A DNA stretch of 64,000 nt from Oscillatoriaceae cyanobacterium Prado104 (GTDB lineage: Bacteria > Cyanobacteriota > Cyanobacteriia > Cyanobacteriales > Microcoleaceae), in NCBI GenBank assembly GCA_025454405.1, contig JALOON010000049.1:124001-188000 (forward strand), read 5' to 3'. Below are positions 53,203 through 62,828 of this stretch, piece by piece. Under the pieces are notes generated by a model. The model made no database searches, was not told the DNA's origin, and worked only from the letters and a program-made list of their open reading frames with translations. The translations under genes were made by a program, and so were the position numbers. The number at the start of each line of letters is the position of its first letter. Position 1 is the first letter of the stretch.

Positions 53203-55392
53203 CTAATGACTGTTTAAAGCCATATCCATCAAAATTTGCTGAGAACTCATTTCCTGACAATTAGCAGACGGACGCCGCTGAGTGTAATTTCCCCCTGGTT
53301 GTAAATCCCAAGCTTGGCGATTATCTGCCAGCATCACACCCAAAATTTCTTGCAATTCCTTAGCAATTGTCGGGTCTTCCACCCGCACTACCGCCTCCAC
53401 CCGGCGGCTGAGATTGCGCTGCATCCAGTCAGCAGAACCGATATAAACCTCTTCATCGCCGCCGTTGAAAAAGTAAAAAATTCGGGAGTGCTCCAAAAAA
53501 CGACCGACAATACTGATAACTTTAATATTTTCGCTCACCCCCTCAACACCGGGACGCAAACAGCAAATTCCCCGAACGATCAAATCGATTTTTACTCCAG
53601 CTTGAGATGCTTCGTACAAAGCAGCAATAACTTGAGGGTCAACTAAAGCATTCATTTTAGCAACAATCCGACCGCAATTAGGGCTGTCGCTTTCACCCTG
53701 CAACCGACAATATTCTGCTTCCCGGCGGATTAAAGCTAAAAATCGATCGCGCATATTCACCGGCGCTACCAACAATTTTCGATAAGCAACTTGTCTCGAA
53801 TAACCTGTCAAATAATTGAACAAATCTGTCAAATCCGCCCCCAAATCTTCGCGGCAACTCAACACGCCCAAATCCGTATAAAGCGCTGCGGTTTTCGGGT
53901 TGTAATTGCCAGTGCCGATGTGCACGTAACGGCGGATGCAACCTTCTTCACGGCGCACCACTAATAAAATTTTTGTATGCGTTTTCAGCCCTACCAAACC
54001 GTAAACTACGTGAACGCCAGCTTGTTCCAACTTGCGCGCCCAAATAATATTATTTTCCTCATCAAATCTTGCCTTGAGTTCTACTAAAACGGCTACCTGC
54101 TTGCCATTTTCCGCAGCTTCAATTAGGGCATTGACGATCGGAGAATCTCCAGAAGTCCGGTATAAAGTCATTTTAATTGCTAAAACCGATCGATCGTGCG
54201 CCGCCTCAGTAATAAACCGCTGTACCGTCGCGGCAAACGAATGATAGGGGTGGTGCAACATCAAATCCCCCCGGCGGATGACCGTAAAAATGTCCTCCAC
54301 TTCATCACAATTGGACATCGATTCATCAAAAATCCGCCCCGATTCCGTGCAGCGCAAGCGCGGCGGCACCACCGGATTCCAGGGTGGGTCTTTCAGTTCC
54401 GGCACCGGCAGCCCGATAAAAGACATCAAATCCTTGAGCCCCAGCAGCCCTTCGACGGCGTAAACATCCTGCGGCCCGAGTTCCAACTCTTCCTGCAGCA
54501 TATCTCGAAGTGCAGGCGGCATTGTGGCTTGAATTTCCATTCGCACTGCCGAACCTCCTACGCGACGCTTGCGGAGTTCCTGTTCTATCGCCAGCAGCAA
54601 ATCCTCTGCCTCATCCTCCTCCACCGTCAAATCAGCATTGCGAGTAATCCGAAACGGGTGATATTCCTGAATGTCCATCCCCGGAAACAAAGCCTCTAAA
54701 TTATGGGCAATCACCTGTTCCAAAGGCACGCCCGTCCATACAGGAGACATCCCCCTCTGCTGCCACTGCAACTCGCCGGGAAGGGGCAAAAATCTTGGCA
54801 ATACTTGGGGGACTTTGACGCGGGCAAACAATTCTTCCTGGGTGTCAGGATCTCTAACTACTACTGCTAAATTGAGGCTGAGATTGGAGAGGTAGGGGAA
54901 GGGGTGACTGGGGTCAACGGCGAGGGGAGTGAGTACGGGAAAGACTTGTTCTTTAAAATAGCGGTGCAAATAATTGCGCTGTTCTTGGTTGAGGTCAATG
55001 TAGTCGAGAATACAAATGCCATTTGTTGCTAATTTCGGTCGCAGGGTTTGATCGAAATAGGCGTGCTGTTGAGTAACCATCGGCAACAGTCGCTTGTTAA
55101 TAGCATCTAGCTGTTCTTGGGGCGTCCGGCCGTCGGATGTCAATTTTCTGACTTTTGCTTCTACTTGCTGTTTGAGAGCGCCGACGCGCACCATAAAATA
55201 TTCGTCTAAGTTGGAGCTAAAAATAGCGAGAAATTTGAGTCTTTCTAACAGGGGCGTGCGGGGGTCTAGGGCTTCGTGGAGGACGCGGTTGTTGAATTCC
55301 AGCCAGCTTTGTTCTCGGTTGAAGTAATATTGTGGGTCGCTGAGGTTGACTTCAACGTAATTTTTGGCGGGAGCTTTTTTAGTCTTGGGCAT
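53203..55392 (-). CDS. ppk1: Polyphosphate kinase 1
   Basis: A 729-residue enzyme making polyphosphate from ATP, reversibly. Seen: N-terminal FNREQSWLEFNNRVLHEA and RLKFLAIFSSNLDEYFMVRVG, then the catalytic core with MTLYRTSGDSPIVNALIEAAE, RFDEENNIIWARKLE, and the phospho-acceptor His in VHIGTGNYNPKTAALYTD; a second active-site His appears in the SADWMQRNLSRRVEAV region upstream segment FLEHSRIFYF. Length and order match bacterial PPK1. In cyanobacteria it stores phosphate in granules. The ATG at 55392 follows CTCCAGACTTCCCCAAACC, with no strong ribosome site. Confidence 0.96.
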   Translation of the reverse strand: MPKTKKAPAKNYVEVNLSDPQYYFNREQSWLEFNNRVLHEALDPRTPLLERLKFLAIFSSNLDEYFMVRVGALKQQVEAKVRKLTSDGRTPQEQLDAINKRLLPMVTQQHAYFDQTLRPKLATNGICILDYIDLNQEQRNYLHRYFKEQVFPVLTPLAVDPSHPFPYLSNLSLNLAVVVRDPDTQEELFARVKVPQVLPRFLPLPGELQWQQRGMSPVWTGVPLEQVIAHNLEALFPGMDIQEYHPFRITRNADLTVEEDEAEDLLLAIEQELRKRRVGGSAVRMEIQATMPPALRDMLQEELELGPQDVYAVEGLLGLKDLMSFIGLPVPELKDPPWNPVVPPRLRCTESGRIFDESMSNCDEVEDIFTVIRRGDLMLHHPYHSFAATVQRFITEAAHDRSVLAIKMTLYRTSGDSPIVNALIEAAENGKQVAVLVELKARFDEENNIIWARKLEQAGVHVVYGLVGLKTHTKILLVVRREEGCIRRYVHIGTGNYNPKTAALYTDLGVLSCREDLGADLTDLFNYLTGYSRQVAYRKLLVAPVNMRDRFLALIRREAEYCRLQGESDSPNCGRIVAKMNALVDPQVIAALYEASQAGVKIDLIVRGICCLRPGVEGVSENIKVISIVGRFLEHSRIFYFFNGGDEEVYIGSADWMQRNLSRRVEAVVRVEDPTIAKELQEILGVMLADNRQAWDLQPGGNYTQRRPSANCQEMSSQQILMDMALNSH

Positions 55393-55733
55393 GGTTTGGG
55401 GAAGTCTGGAGGAGACTCGGTGATGGCTTCTGAGATCTAGTATCGCAGGTTCAAGAGTGCGTTTGCATCTATGGATCGTAGATTTTTTCCGAGCTGTTGC
55501 GGATGTATTGCAGGCGACATCTGCTGGAAGATAGGTGTCAGGATCTGGTAGTGGTGTATTTGATGGAAGAGATCGGCTTTTTTGCTGGAATGGGAATTAC
55601 CGAATCGGATAAAATAAACGTTTTTTTACTCTTTTATTATTTTGATTTGGCATTTTTCCTACCCCATTGTTGGTAACACCATATTTTAATTCCTTGCAAA
55701 GCTTGCCTCTCCTTAATCATAGCAAAATTATCC
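55393..55733. other. Gene-free stretch between ppk1 and Uma2
   Basis: About 340 bp with no gene, repeat family or clear hairpin seen; an AT-rich part at 55600-55660 may hold the ppk1 promoter. Confidence 0.4.
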
Positions 55734-56429
55734 CTAGCATTCTTGCTGTTCTCGATCGGCTGACAAATTCTCGATTTGTTGGGCAAACCACATCGCCGCC
55801 ATCCCGTTGCCTTCACCCAAAAGCTTCAAAGTTTCCGATAGCAAAGCAATCGGCAATCCCTCAAGCGCTACCGAAAAATCGCATTCCTGATACTTGCCAT
55901 TTTCTTGCAAGCGAAATGCTAACACTCTCTGGCCTTGAATATCGACTACCCAATATTCGGGAATTTGCAAAGCAGCATACAATCGTTTTTTTTCATCTAA
56001 ATCGCTTGCTAAAGTTGTATCGGCTGTCTCTACTACTAAATCGGGAATTCGCGATCGATCGAGATTGATGCGGCGCGGTTCTCCACTTTGCCACTGCGGG
56101 AAATCTGTGCCAATGTATAAAATGCGATCGGGCGCACCAGCCCCCACTTTCGGCTTGACAATTACACAGCCACCCAAATCGTCGAAAGCTTGTCTTCCTT
56201 TGCTAGCGAACCAAAATCCAAATAACAGCGTTAGTAGGTTGTTAAATCTGGCGTGCTGAGGTCCTTCGTTACCCATGTCTATCCAAAGATATCCTTCATA
56301 ATAAAATATTCTTGCTTCCTCAAATTGCAGCTTTTCGCAAGCAGCTAAATAATCTTCCCACGTGGCGGGTTGCCATTGGGGAATTTCGCTGGTTTGGGGG
56401 AGGATGAATTTTGCAGTTGTAGAAGTCAT
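55734..56429 (-). CDS. Uma2-family (DUF820) putative endonuclease
   Basis: A 231-residue Uma2 protein, distinct from the one at 35023. Seen: TWEDYLAACEKLQFEEARIFYYEGYLWIDMG (in parts: WEDYLAACEKL, RIFYYEGYLW), NRSRIPDLVVETADTT with the active-site Asp and Glu, EKKRLYAALQIPEYWVVD with the Lys, and a QGQRVLAFRLQ strand. The active-site residues of the PD-(D/E)xK fold look intact. ATG 56429 begins MTSTTAKFIL. Function not known. Confidence 0.9.
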   Translation of the reverse strand: MTSTTAKFILPQTSEIPQWQPATWEDYLAACEKLQFEEARIFYYEGYLWIDMGNEGPQHARFNNLLTLLFGFWFASKGRQAFDDLGGCVIVKPKVGAGAPDRILYIGTDFPQWQSGEPRRINLDRSRIPDLVVETADTTLASDLDEKKRLYAALQIPEYWVVDIQGQRVLAFRLQENGKYQECDFSVALEGLPIALLSETLKLLGEGNGMAAMWFAQQIENLSADREQQEC

Positions 56430-56942
56430 GATTCACAAGCAAATTGCCGATGATTTTATGTTAGCAATAATTGGATTAAACCCGCAGTCCGGCAGGGGTA
56501 TAAACCCCTGCCTCAAAGCGAAAGTCCACAGCGAGAGAGGACTGAAGAATTCATTAGTCCTCTTTTGGGAGACTTTAAAATTAAAGCGCGATGCCCAAGA
56601 AATTGTCAATTGTTAAAACTTAGCGCTAAGTTTTAACGCTTGTCATATCTGAAGTCCTTATCTGCTATGAATCGAACAGTTTTATTTTGTATTAGTTTGC
56701 TATAGTGTTTGCTAAATTAACAATATAAAATTAACATAAATTAACAGTATGGTAGGGGCGGGTTCGCCAAAGTATCTGATACCAAGCCGACATTTAGTAA
56801 ACCCGCCCTGCCCGATCGAGTTGAGTAGAAACTCAAGAAACCGGGTTTTTATGAGACTGTTGGCTTTCCCAAATTAGGCTGGCGAAAAACCCGGTTTCTG
56901 GGCCTCGGCGCGGCGATCGCCCGCCAATACAACATCACAAAC
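56430..56942. repeat. Gene-free stretch filled with dispersed repeats
   Basis: It contains GGCAGGGGTATAAACCCCTG at 56490-56510 with a GAGGACT/AGTCCTC pair behind it (compare 10144-10300), GGGGCGGGTTCGCC / AACCCGCCC at 56752-56812 (compare 9896-9966), and a family C hairpin GAAACCGGGTTTTTATGAG / AAAAACCCGGTTTCTGG at 56832-56902. No gene seen. Confidence 0.7.
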
Positions 56943-57527
56943 TCACTCTTTTGTCAGCACAAATACGCTACCTTCATTTCCGCGCCCGATCCGCAAATCG
57001 TTATCCAAATAAGTAACATCCAACCATCCTTGCTGTTCCCTAGTATCGAGTCCGAAATCAACAGCAGTGAACTTTTTACCTGACTCAATTGCATCGATAA
57101 ATTTGACAGGAGATTCATAGCCAATTAACCTGCTTAATCCCACGATCGATCGCTCAAATTTAACCTGCACTCGCCGTTCCGAAGTCGCTTCAAATCTTGC
57201 GGCGACGCTCACTATTCCTTCTAAGTAAGGCAAGCCGTAAAGTTCGGCAATATTGTAAATTTTAGATTGTGCAACCCGGATGCATTGATAAATTTGACCC
57301 AATTTTAATAAGGGGAAATTATCTAAACCGAGCAACGCGCGACTGCTGGTATATAACAACCGCCAATCGCCATTTAAAAGTTCTGCTGCCTCGACAGGGC
57401 GAGGCGTAGGATTGTAATCTTCCAATTGGGCGATCGCACTTAAAATCGCTTGTTTGTCGGTTGCAGTCGCCAGCAAACCGCGATTTTTACCTGCAATTAT
57501 TTCTAAGAGTTCTGATTTTTTAAGCAC
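56943..57527 (-). CDS. PAP/fibrillin (plastid-lipid-associated) family protein
   Basis: A 194-residue lipocalin-like protein. Seen: RGLLATATDKQAILSAIAQLEDYNPTP (in parts: GLLATATDKQ, IAQLEDYNPTP), LNGDWRLLYTSSRALLGLD, IYQCIRV, VAARFEATSERRVQVKFERS, and the ending LDVTYLDNDLRIGRGNEGSVFVL. These are PAP/fibrillin motifs; plant fibrillins stabilise plastoglobules and thylakoid lipids under light stress, and cyanobacterial members are associated with thylakoids. ATG 57527 begins MLKKSELLEIIAGK. No signal peptide. Confidence 0.93.
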   Translation of the reverse strand: MLKKSELLEIIAGKNRGLLATATDKQAILSAIAQLEDYNPTPRPVEAAELLNGDWRLLYTSSRALLGLDNFPLLKLGQIYQCIRVAQSKIYNIAELYGLPYLEGIVSVAARFEATSERRVQVKFERSIVGLSRLIGYESPVKFIDAIESGKKFTAVDFGLDTREQQGWLDVTYLDNDLRIGRGNEGSVFVLTKE

Positions 57528-57557
57528 GGTTTTTTACAAGTAATTAGGTATTAGTTA

Positions 57558-57715
57558 GTAGTGCGAGCGTCCCCGATCGCGAACTTATTTATTACCATGT
57601 TCGTGCCCCAATCGCGAACTTATTTATTACCATGCCCATGCCCCAGACCCCGCTCGCAAACTTATTTATTACCATGCCCCATGCCCCATTCCCCATTCCC
57701 CATTCCCAATTACCA
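57558..57715. repeat. Repeated CGCGAACTTATTTATTACC units
   Basis: Three copies of a unit including GCGAACTTATTTATTACCAT (57578, 57609 and 57655, the last with small changes), then CCCCATT-type heptamers. It lies between the fibrillin and glycosyltransferase genes and has no coding support. Confidence 0.8.
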
Positions 57716-59389
57716 ATCATCAATAACTAAAATCCCAAATTTCACCAAATAAAGTAGAGTTCGATACAAGTATGCTAACTCTTTCTTGTTTTTGACGTAG
57801 CGACCGACAATTTCCCCAACGCTGACAGCACCCTTTTGTTCGATCGCCTGCAATATTTCCACCTGTATTTTAACAGATATTCTCCGCTCCTGACCGAAAC
57901 TGGTAAACCAAATTGCCTGCAAATGCTGCAAGAGTTCTGGATTAGCACTTGTCCCCAAACTTAACATCATTTCATTGCTGAAGGTTTGAGTCGAATAGTG
58001 TTGCAATACCCGAAACGGATCGTCGCACAGCGGATCGGGCGGCATCCCCGGTTTCAAATGAGCGGACTCCGGTGCAGCAAGGCGAATTTCTGCTAATTCC
58101 CGCCACAACTGTTCGTAAGCAGCAATTACCACCTTCCAATCGTAAAGCTCCCTCGCTCTTTGCCTGCCATTTTCCCCCATCCTCTTTCTCATTTCGGGGT
58201 TGTTAATTAACTGACACAAAGCGCGAGTGCAGGCATCAATATCAACTGCTGTAGCTAGAGAAGTGTGACCCATGTAAGTCGGCCAATTCAAACTGTTGTC
58301 GAGATAATTTAGTGCTAAATCCAAACAAGCTTCCGGTGGCGGAATCAGAGTCGGAATGCGGAAGCCGTCGATTTCGTGGCGGACAGATTCTTTATATCCG
58401 TTCCAGTCGGAGACTATTGCCGGCAGTCCGTTCGCCATCGCTTCAATGGGCGTCAGTCCGAAAGTTTCTTGAATGTTGTCTGACAGCGAGATAAAAATAT
58501 CGGCAGCCGACCAAATATTAACTCGGATTTCTGGCTTGCGGCCGTCTGCAAAAATGACATTTACCGACGGACAAAAGATGCGCGCGCTATTTTTAAAGTC
58601 GGGTTCTTCTCTCGGATCTTCAATCCAGCCGGCTTGGATTAAGTGAATTTTTTGCTTCGTGCGCTGGGCTGCCCGTTCCAAGGCGATGTACATCGGCACC
58701 GGATGGGCTTTTGCCGAAAAAGTCAAGCGACCGACGAATAACACAACTATATCTTCTGAAGCAATTCCCAGTTCTTGCCGCTGTCGATCGCGCGCGCTAA
58801 GGGCCTCCACACCCTCTGGAAACGCGCTGCAATCCACTCCGAGGGGAATCACCGGCAATTTGACCAAAATTTTCGGTTGACCGCCTGTACGCGACGCTAA
58901 ATACTCGATCCACGAACCCAGAACTCGTTCTACTGCTGTCTTCACCGCTGCAGAAGTGCAAATTAGGGCATCCCAAGGTTGCACGGGCGCTGTTACCAAA
59001 TCGCCGATCGAAGCCATAACGTATTTTGTAGCAATTGTGTGGGTAACGCCGCAAACGCTGTAGGCCCGCTGGTCGAGAAAGCGGCGCGCCCACACTACCT
59101 CCGACAGGGCAGGATCTGGTCGGTAAATTGTGCCCGGTTCGGATAGCAAATCGGGTCGAGAAGACTGAATCCACCGGACTCTTCGAGGTTTTTGCAGCCA
59201 AGGTTGGATGCGCGCGCAAAACTCCTTAAACGTGGCTTCGCTGTCCGCGCAACAGTAGATAGAATCTGCCGTGCCGTGTTGGACTAAGCTTTTGAGAAAT
59301 CCTTCTCCGGCTGCATGACGCCCCAAAAGCCTTTTGCCTCCGGTGTCATAACCGTCTTTACTGTATACAACTGCCGCTGTTGTGTCCAT
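57710..59389 (-). CDS. Family 4 glycosyltransferase
   Basis: A 559-residue GT-B enzyme. Seen: an N-terminal domain with KYVMASIGDLVTAPV and a Rossmann half with IVVLFVGRLTFSAKAHP at about 215, VIFADGRKP, AADIFISLSDNIQETFGLTPIEAMANGLPAIVSDWNGYKESV (in parts: FISLSDNIQETFG, TPIEAMANGLPAIVSDWNG), the E-x7-E signature of GT4, and MRKRMGENGRQRARELYDW. A C-terminal 100-residue tail resembles a winged helix (AIEQKGAVSVGEIVGRY). It probably transfers a sugar from an NDP-sugar to a surface glycan; acceptor unknown. Confidence 0.9.
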   Translation of the reverse strand: MDTTAAVVYSKDGYDTGGKRLLGRHAAGEGFLKSLVQHGTADSIYCCADSEATFKEFCARIQPWLQKPRRVRWIQSSRPDLLSEPGTIYRPDPALSEVVWARRFLDQRAYSVCGVTHTIATKYVMASIGDLVTAPVQPWDALICTSAAVKTAVERVLGSWIEYLASRTGGQPKILVKLPVIPLGVDCSAFPEGVEALSARDRQRQELGIASEDIVVLFVGRLTFSAKAHPVPMYIALERAAQRTKQKIHLIQAGWIEDPREEPDFKNSARIFCPSVNVIFADGRKPEIRVNIWSAADIFISLSDNIQETFGLTPIEAMANGLPAIVSDWNGYKESVRHEIDGFRIPTLIPPPEACLDLALNYLDNSLNWPTYMGHTSLATAVDIDACTRALCQLINNPEMRKRMGENGRQRARELYDWKVVIAAYEQLWRELAEIRLAAPESAHLKPGMPPDPLCDDPFRVLQHYSTQTFSNEMMLSLGTSANPELLQHLQAIWFTSFGQERRISVKIQVEILQAIEQKGAVSVGEIVGRYVKNKKELAYLYRTLLYLVKFGILVIDDW

Positions 59390-59687
59390 CCCGAGAATTT
59401 TACCCTCAAATCGATGCCGGGGTTTGCAGTTGGTAAATAATTACCAAACTCATGCCTGCAAACAGTTATAGCTTGCGATCGCCCGCACTTAATCTTCATT
59501 CGATCGACTGCTTGGGCGATCCAATGTATCTCAGGATATCTTATGAATGCCTGGTTTCGGATTAAAATATTTGCGGCAAAAGGGGGATGACGGAGAGCGG
59601 ATTTCATGTTAGTCTAGCCCCCGAGAAAGGCGCAAATCACCTTTCCCATCTGCCATCCTATCCCGATCCGGAACCATACAGGGGCTG

Positions 59688-59696
59688 TGGTATAAT
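59688..59696 (+). promoter_or_regulatory. Extended -10 promoter before the DUF3134 gene
   Basis: TGGTATAAT: a perfect TATAAT (59691-59696) with the TG of an extended -10. No good -35 is seen. A transcript would start near 59703, about 100 bases before the ATG at 59805. The rest of 59390-59804 shows no gene. Confidence 0.5.
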
Positions 59697-59804
59697 GCCT
59701 TAGCCCAAACAAGTCCCAGATTTGGTCGGGTAAATTAAGGGGCAGCCTGTCGGCCAAGCATTACTCAAACTCGATCGCGTCTTTGTCTTTAAAAACCGAC
59801 AATC

Positions 59805-60044
59805 ATGTACAATCCTTCTCTGCGTCAAATACCTCGACACCTGCCAGCGGAAGTCATTCCATTAAAGCAGCAATCTTCTCTCTTAGATTGGTTGGAATCT
59901 ACTAATCGCTTATTAGCAAGGGATTCTCAAGAACCAGACTACTTGCACGAAGAAGAAATCTCGGAATTGATGGCTGTTGAAGACAGTCCTTACGATGATT
60001 TGGAAGATGAGATTGAAGATGACGCAAGTGTCGCTGACGACTAA
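59805..60044 (+). CDS. DUF3134 family small protein
   Basis: A 79-residue acidic protein: MYNPSLRQIPRHLPAEVIPLKQQ, then SSLLDWLESTNRL and a very acidic C-terminus (DSPYDDLEDEIEDD). This is the pattern of DUF3134, small proteins confined to cyanobacteria with no known function. No signal peptide. Preceded by an extended -10 promoter and followed by mraY on the same strand after about 155 bases. Confidence 0.88.
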   Translation: MYNPSLRQIPRHLPAEVIPLKQQSSLLDWLESTNRLLARDSQEPDYLHEEEISELMAVEDSPYDDLEDEIEDDASVADD

Positions 60045-60200
60045 CTGCGATCGGAGCGAACCGATGAAGAAAAAGGGAAACAAAAAAACTCAAAAACATC
60101 CCGATTTTTCAAGGTTTGACCTGATACTTTAATTATCGTCAATTGCTGATTTTGATTATGGTGTGCGGTAATTTTCAACTGGTGTGTGATGAGGAGTGTT

Positions 60201-61316
60201 ATGGACAATTTTTTGGATGAGAAAGTCCCTTTCAGTATGCCTGTTAAACTTACAGGCAAGAATTTATTTTTGCTGCTGGGTTTGGGGCTCGGAATTGTAG
60301 CTATCGGTTTGGATTTAGCAGCGGGTCGATTTTTAGATGCACCTGCATCGCTATTCATGCCCCTAGCTATTTGCGCTTCAATTGCAGCGGGGTTGGGCTA
60401 CATTGTTGTGCCCGTACTCCAGCAATTAAAAGCAGGACAAATAATTCGCGAAGACGGCCCCCAAGCCCACTTGAAAAAAGCGGGAACGCCGACGATGGGA
60501 GGAGTGTTTTTTGTGCCGGCAGGGGTCGCAGTCGCTTTGCTGTGGTCGAATTTTAATTCAGATGTTATTGCTGTATCGGCTTTAACTTTAGCTTACGGTT
60601 TTATCGGTTGGCTTGATGACTGGCAAATCCTCCGCCGCAAGTCGAATAAAGGTATTTCGCCCCGGATGAAATTGGCTTTGCAAATCTTGTTTGCAGCAAT
60701 GTTTTGTATCTGGTTGATGTTCCACCAGCCAGCTATTTCTACAAACGTTGCTTTGCCTTTCGGTTGGGTATTGCCTTTGGGTTTGTTGTTCTGGCCTTTA
60801 GCGGGTTTTGTACTGGTAGCTGAAAGCAATGCTACTAATCTTACCGATGGTATTGATGGGTTGATGGGCGGTTTGGGTGCGATCGCGCTTTTGGGATTGG
60901 GCGCATCTGTAGCTTCAACTTCGCCGGAATTAATGATATTTTGTGCTTGCATCAGTGGCAGTTGTTTCGGTTTCTTGACTCACAACCGCAATCCGGCCAG
61001 GGTGTTTATGGGAGATACGGGTGCCTTGGCATTGGGAGGTGCTTTGGGTGCGGTAGCTTTATTAACTAATAGCCTTTGGATATTATTAATACTCAGCGGT
61101 ATTTTCTTTATTGAAACGCTGTCGGTAATCGCCCAAGTCGGTTATTACAAAGCTACAAAAGGACCGGATGGTATCGGCAAGCGCTTGTTAAAAATGGCCC
61201 CGTTACACCATCATTTAGAACTGTGCGGCTGGCTGGAAACTCAAGTTGTTGGCATTTTTTACCTAACTAATGGGGTGTTAGTGTTAATGAGTCTGATGTT
61301 GACCAGTTCGAGTTAA
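60201..61316 (+). CDS. mraY: Phospho-N-acetylmuramoyl-pentapeptide transferase MraY
   Basis: A 371-residue integral membrane enzyme with about ten hydrophobic segments. It transfers phospho-MurNAc-pentapeptide to undecaprenyl phosphate, giving lipid I in peptidoglycan synthesis. Seen: LKKAGTPTMGGVFF, GFIGWLDDWQILRRKSNKG (catalytic Asp pair), NLTDGIDGLMGGLG, VFMGDTGALALGG and MAPLHHHLELCGW with the HHH motif. The ATG at 60201 is chosen as it stands four bases after GAGGAG; the frame extends to 60186. It is not inside an mur cluster here. A long hairpin lies 70 bases after the stop. Confidence 0.96.
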   Translation: MDNFLDEKVPFSMPVKLTGKNLFLLLGLGLGIVAIGLDLAAGRFLDAPASLFMPLAICASIAAGLGYIVVPVLQQLKAGQIIREDGPQAHLKKAGTPTMGGVFFVPAGVAVALLWSNFNSDVIAVSALTLAYGFIGWLDDWQILRRKSNKGISPRMKLALQILFAAMFCIWLMFHQPAISTNVALPFGWVLPLGLLFWPLAGFVLVAESNATNLTDGIDGLMGGLGAIALLGLGASVASTSPELMIFCACISGSCFGFLTHNRNPARVFMGDTGALALGGALGAVALLTNSLWILLILSGIFFIETLSVIAQVGYYKATKGPDGIGKRLLKMAPLHHHLELCGWLETQVVGIFYLTNGVLVLMSLMLTSSS

Positions 61317-61384
61317 CAGCAGTTCGATCGCGGATTTCACAGCAAGATACAACTAACTGATTTTTCTGTCAGGTTTAAAGACAA

Positions 61385-61437
61385 TTAAGATGCCTGTTTC
61401 GCAGCAATTAAATGATGTTGTGAAGCGGGCATCTTAA
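61385..61437 (+). terminator. Long hairpin after mraY
   Basis: TTAAGATGCCTGTTTC (61385-61400) pairs with GAAGCGGGCATCTTAA (61422-61437): 16 pairs, two of them G-U. Transcripts would then run into TCGATTTTAGATTTT. Plausible terminator, loop 21 nt. Confidence 0.5.
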
Positions 61438-61439
61438 TC

Positions 61440-61545
61440 GATTTTAGATTTTGGATTTTAGATTTTAGATTTTAGATTGGAGATTGGAGATTGGGGATTG
61501 GAGATTGGAGATTGGAGATTTGGGAGAATTTTTCCTTCTTCCTTC
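61440..61545. repeat. TTTTAGA / TTGGAGA tandem repeats
   Basis: Heptamers TTTTAGA change into TTGGAGA and end in CTTCCTTCTTCCTT units. Intergenic between mraY and the L,D-transpeptidase gene; no gene in 61440-61657. Confidence 0.8.
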
Positions 61546-61657
61546 TTCCTTCTTCCTTCTTTGGTCGGACGAATGACTCAGTTCATACGGATAATTCATC
61601 CGTGTATCCGTGTTATCCGTGTCGTGCCTTCCTTCTTCCTTCACAAAACTTAACGCT

Positions 61658-62365
61658 ATGGAACTCAAACAAAGCAAGCGGAATTTTTGGATAATTGGTT
61701 CATCGGCCGCCCTGCTGTTGCTAGCGGCTAGTTCAGTTTTTTACTGGAAACTTGTCAGACTCGGTTATGCTGTTCCCATTCCTTATATTTTAGATGTTTT
61801 CTGTTTGAATAACTGTGCGGTTGACAGTGTAATTGTTTTGCATTCTCAATTGCCACCAGATAATTTATTAAATTACGATCGCCCTTTAACCCAAATTTTA
61901 GGCGCGCCCGATAAGCTAGATAAAACGAGGATTTCCATCTTGGTGGAAAAGTCTAAACATAAATTAACTGTATATGCCGACAAACAGCCGGTTAAATCTT
62001 ATCCTGTAGTATTTGGCGGCAACCCCATAGGCGATAAATTAAAGGAAGGAGATTTGCGAACGCCGGAAGGAATCTTTACAGTCAAAGACATTTACCCTCA
62101 CGATACTTGGTCGAAGTTTATCTGGCTGGATTATCCGACTAAACAATCTTGGCGCAAACATATTAAAGCCAAACAAGCAGGTACAATTTCATGGCAAGAT
62201 AGTGTGGGCAGCGAAATCGGAATTCACGGGGTGCCGGCTAATTCGCAGAAGTTGATTAAAGAGCGATCGAACTGGACTTTGGGCTGCGTTTCGCTGGAAA
62301 ATCAGGATGTTGATGAGTTGTATCAGTTCGTGCAAAAAGGAACGGCTGTCGAAATTATTCCGTAA
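61658..62365 (+). CDS. L,D-transpeptidase (YkuD domain)
   Basis: A 235-residue, N-terminally anchored protein. Seen: one membrane helix (WIIGSSAALLLLAASSVFYW), then a YkuD domain at about 85-235: ISILVEKSKHKLTVYAD, SYPVVFGGNPIGDKLKEGDLRTPEG (in parts: YPVVFGGNP, KEGDLRTPEG) and the active site IGIHGVPANSQ...NWTLGCVSLENQD with His and Cys. Such enzymes make 3-3 cross-links in peptidoglycan or attach proteins to it, in the periplasm. ATG 61658 is preferred; the frame to 61610 runs through repeat DNA. It follows mraY, another wall gene. Confidence 0.92.
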   Translation: MELKQSKRNFWIIGSSAALLLLAASSVFYWKLVRLGYAVPIPYILDVFCLNNCAVDSVIVLHSQLPPDNLLNYDRPLTQILGAPDKLDKTRISILVEKSKHKLTVYADKQPVKSYPVVFGGNPIGDKLKEGDLRTPEGIFTVKDIYPHDTWSKFIWLDYPTKQSWRKHIKAKQAGTISWQDSVGSEIGIHGVPANSQKLIKERSNWTLGCVSLENQDVDELYQFVQKGTAVEIIP

Positions 62366-62828
62366 GTTAAAGGACGGACTGTGGTGCGAGATCCATTTTC
62401 TGCCCCTTACCATAAAACTTGCAATTTGTCAAATTTCGCTCTTTTTGCGTTATAATTCTTATCTTCTTAGCAGAAAGCAAAATCCGTTTTTTGCATCATA
62501 GATTTGGTTTTTTGCATTTCCAGAGTTCGGTTATTTAAGGAATTTAAAGGGTTTGCGTCTGCAACAGCAAAATTTAGTTATAGTAATAGCAAATTATAGA
62601 GAATCTTAGCACACTTACGAAAATTACACAATACGCTCAAACAACGCAAACACGTCGAATAATTGAGAATGGTGTCAATAATTTGGGCTCGATCGAGATT
62701 TCCTGAAGATTGGGGAGGCCCCCATTAGATAGAAAATTTCAAACAAAATCGTTTTTTAGATTGGATTTGTTTATCAAACGGACTGCGCGGGGATTCCCCT
62801 TACAAAACAGGTTTGCGAAAGGTGAATC
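62366..62828. other. Gene-free stretch of about 460 bp
   Basis: No gene seen. A TATAAT at 62451-62456 with TTGTCA 19 bases upstream may be a promoter for the glycosyltransferase, giving a long untranslated leader. A GAGAATGGTGT piece at about 62664 recalls the family B element. Confidence 0.4.
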
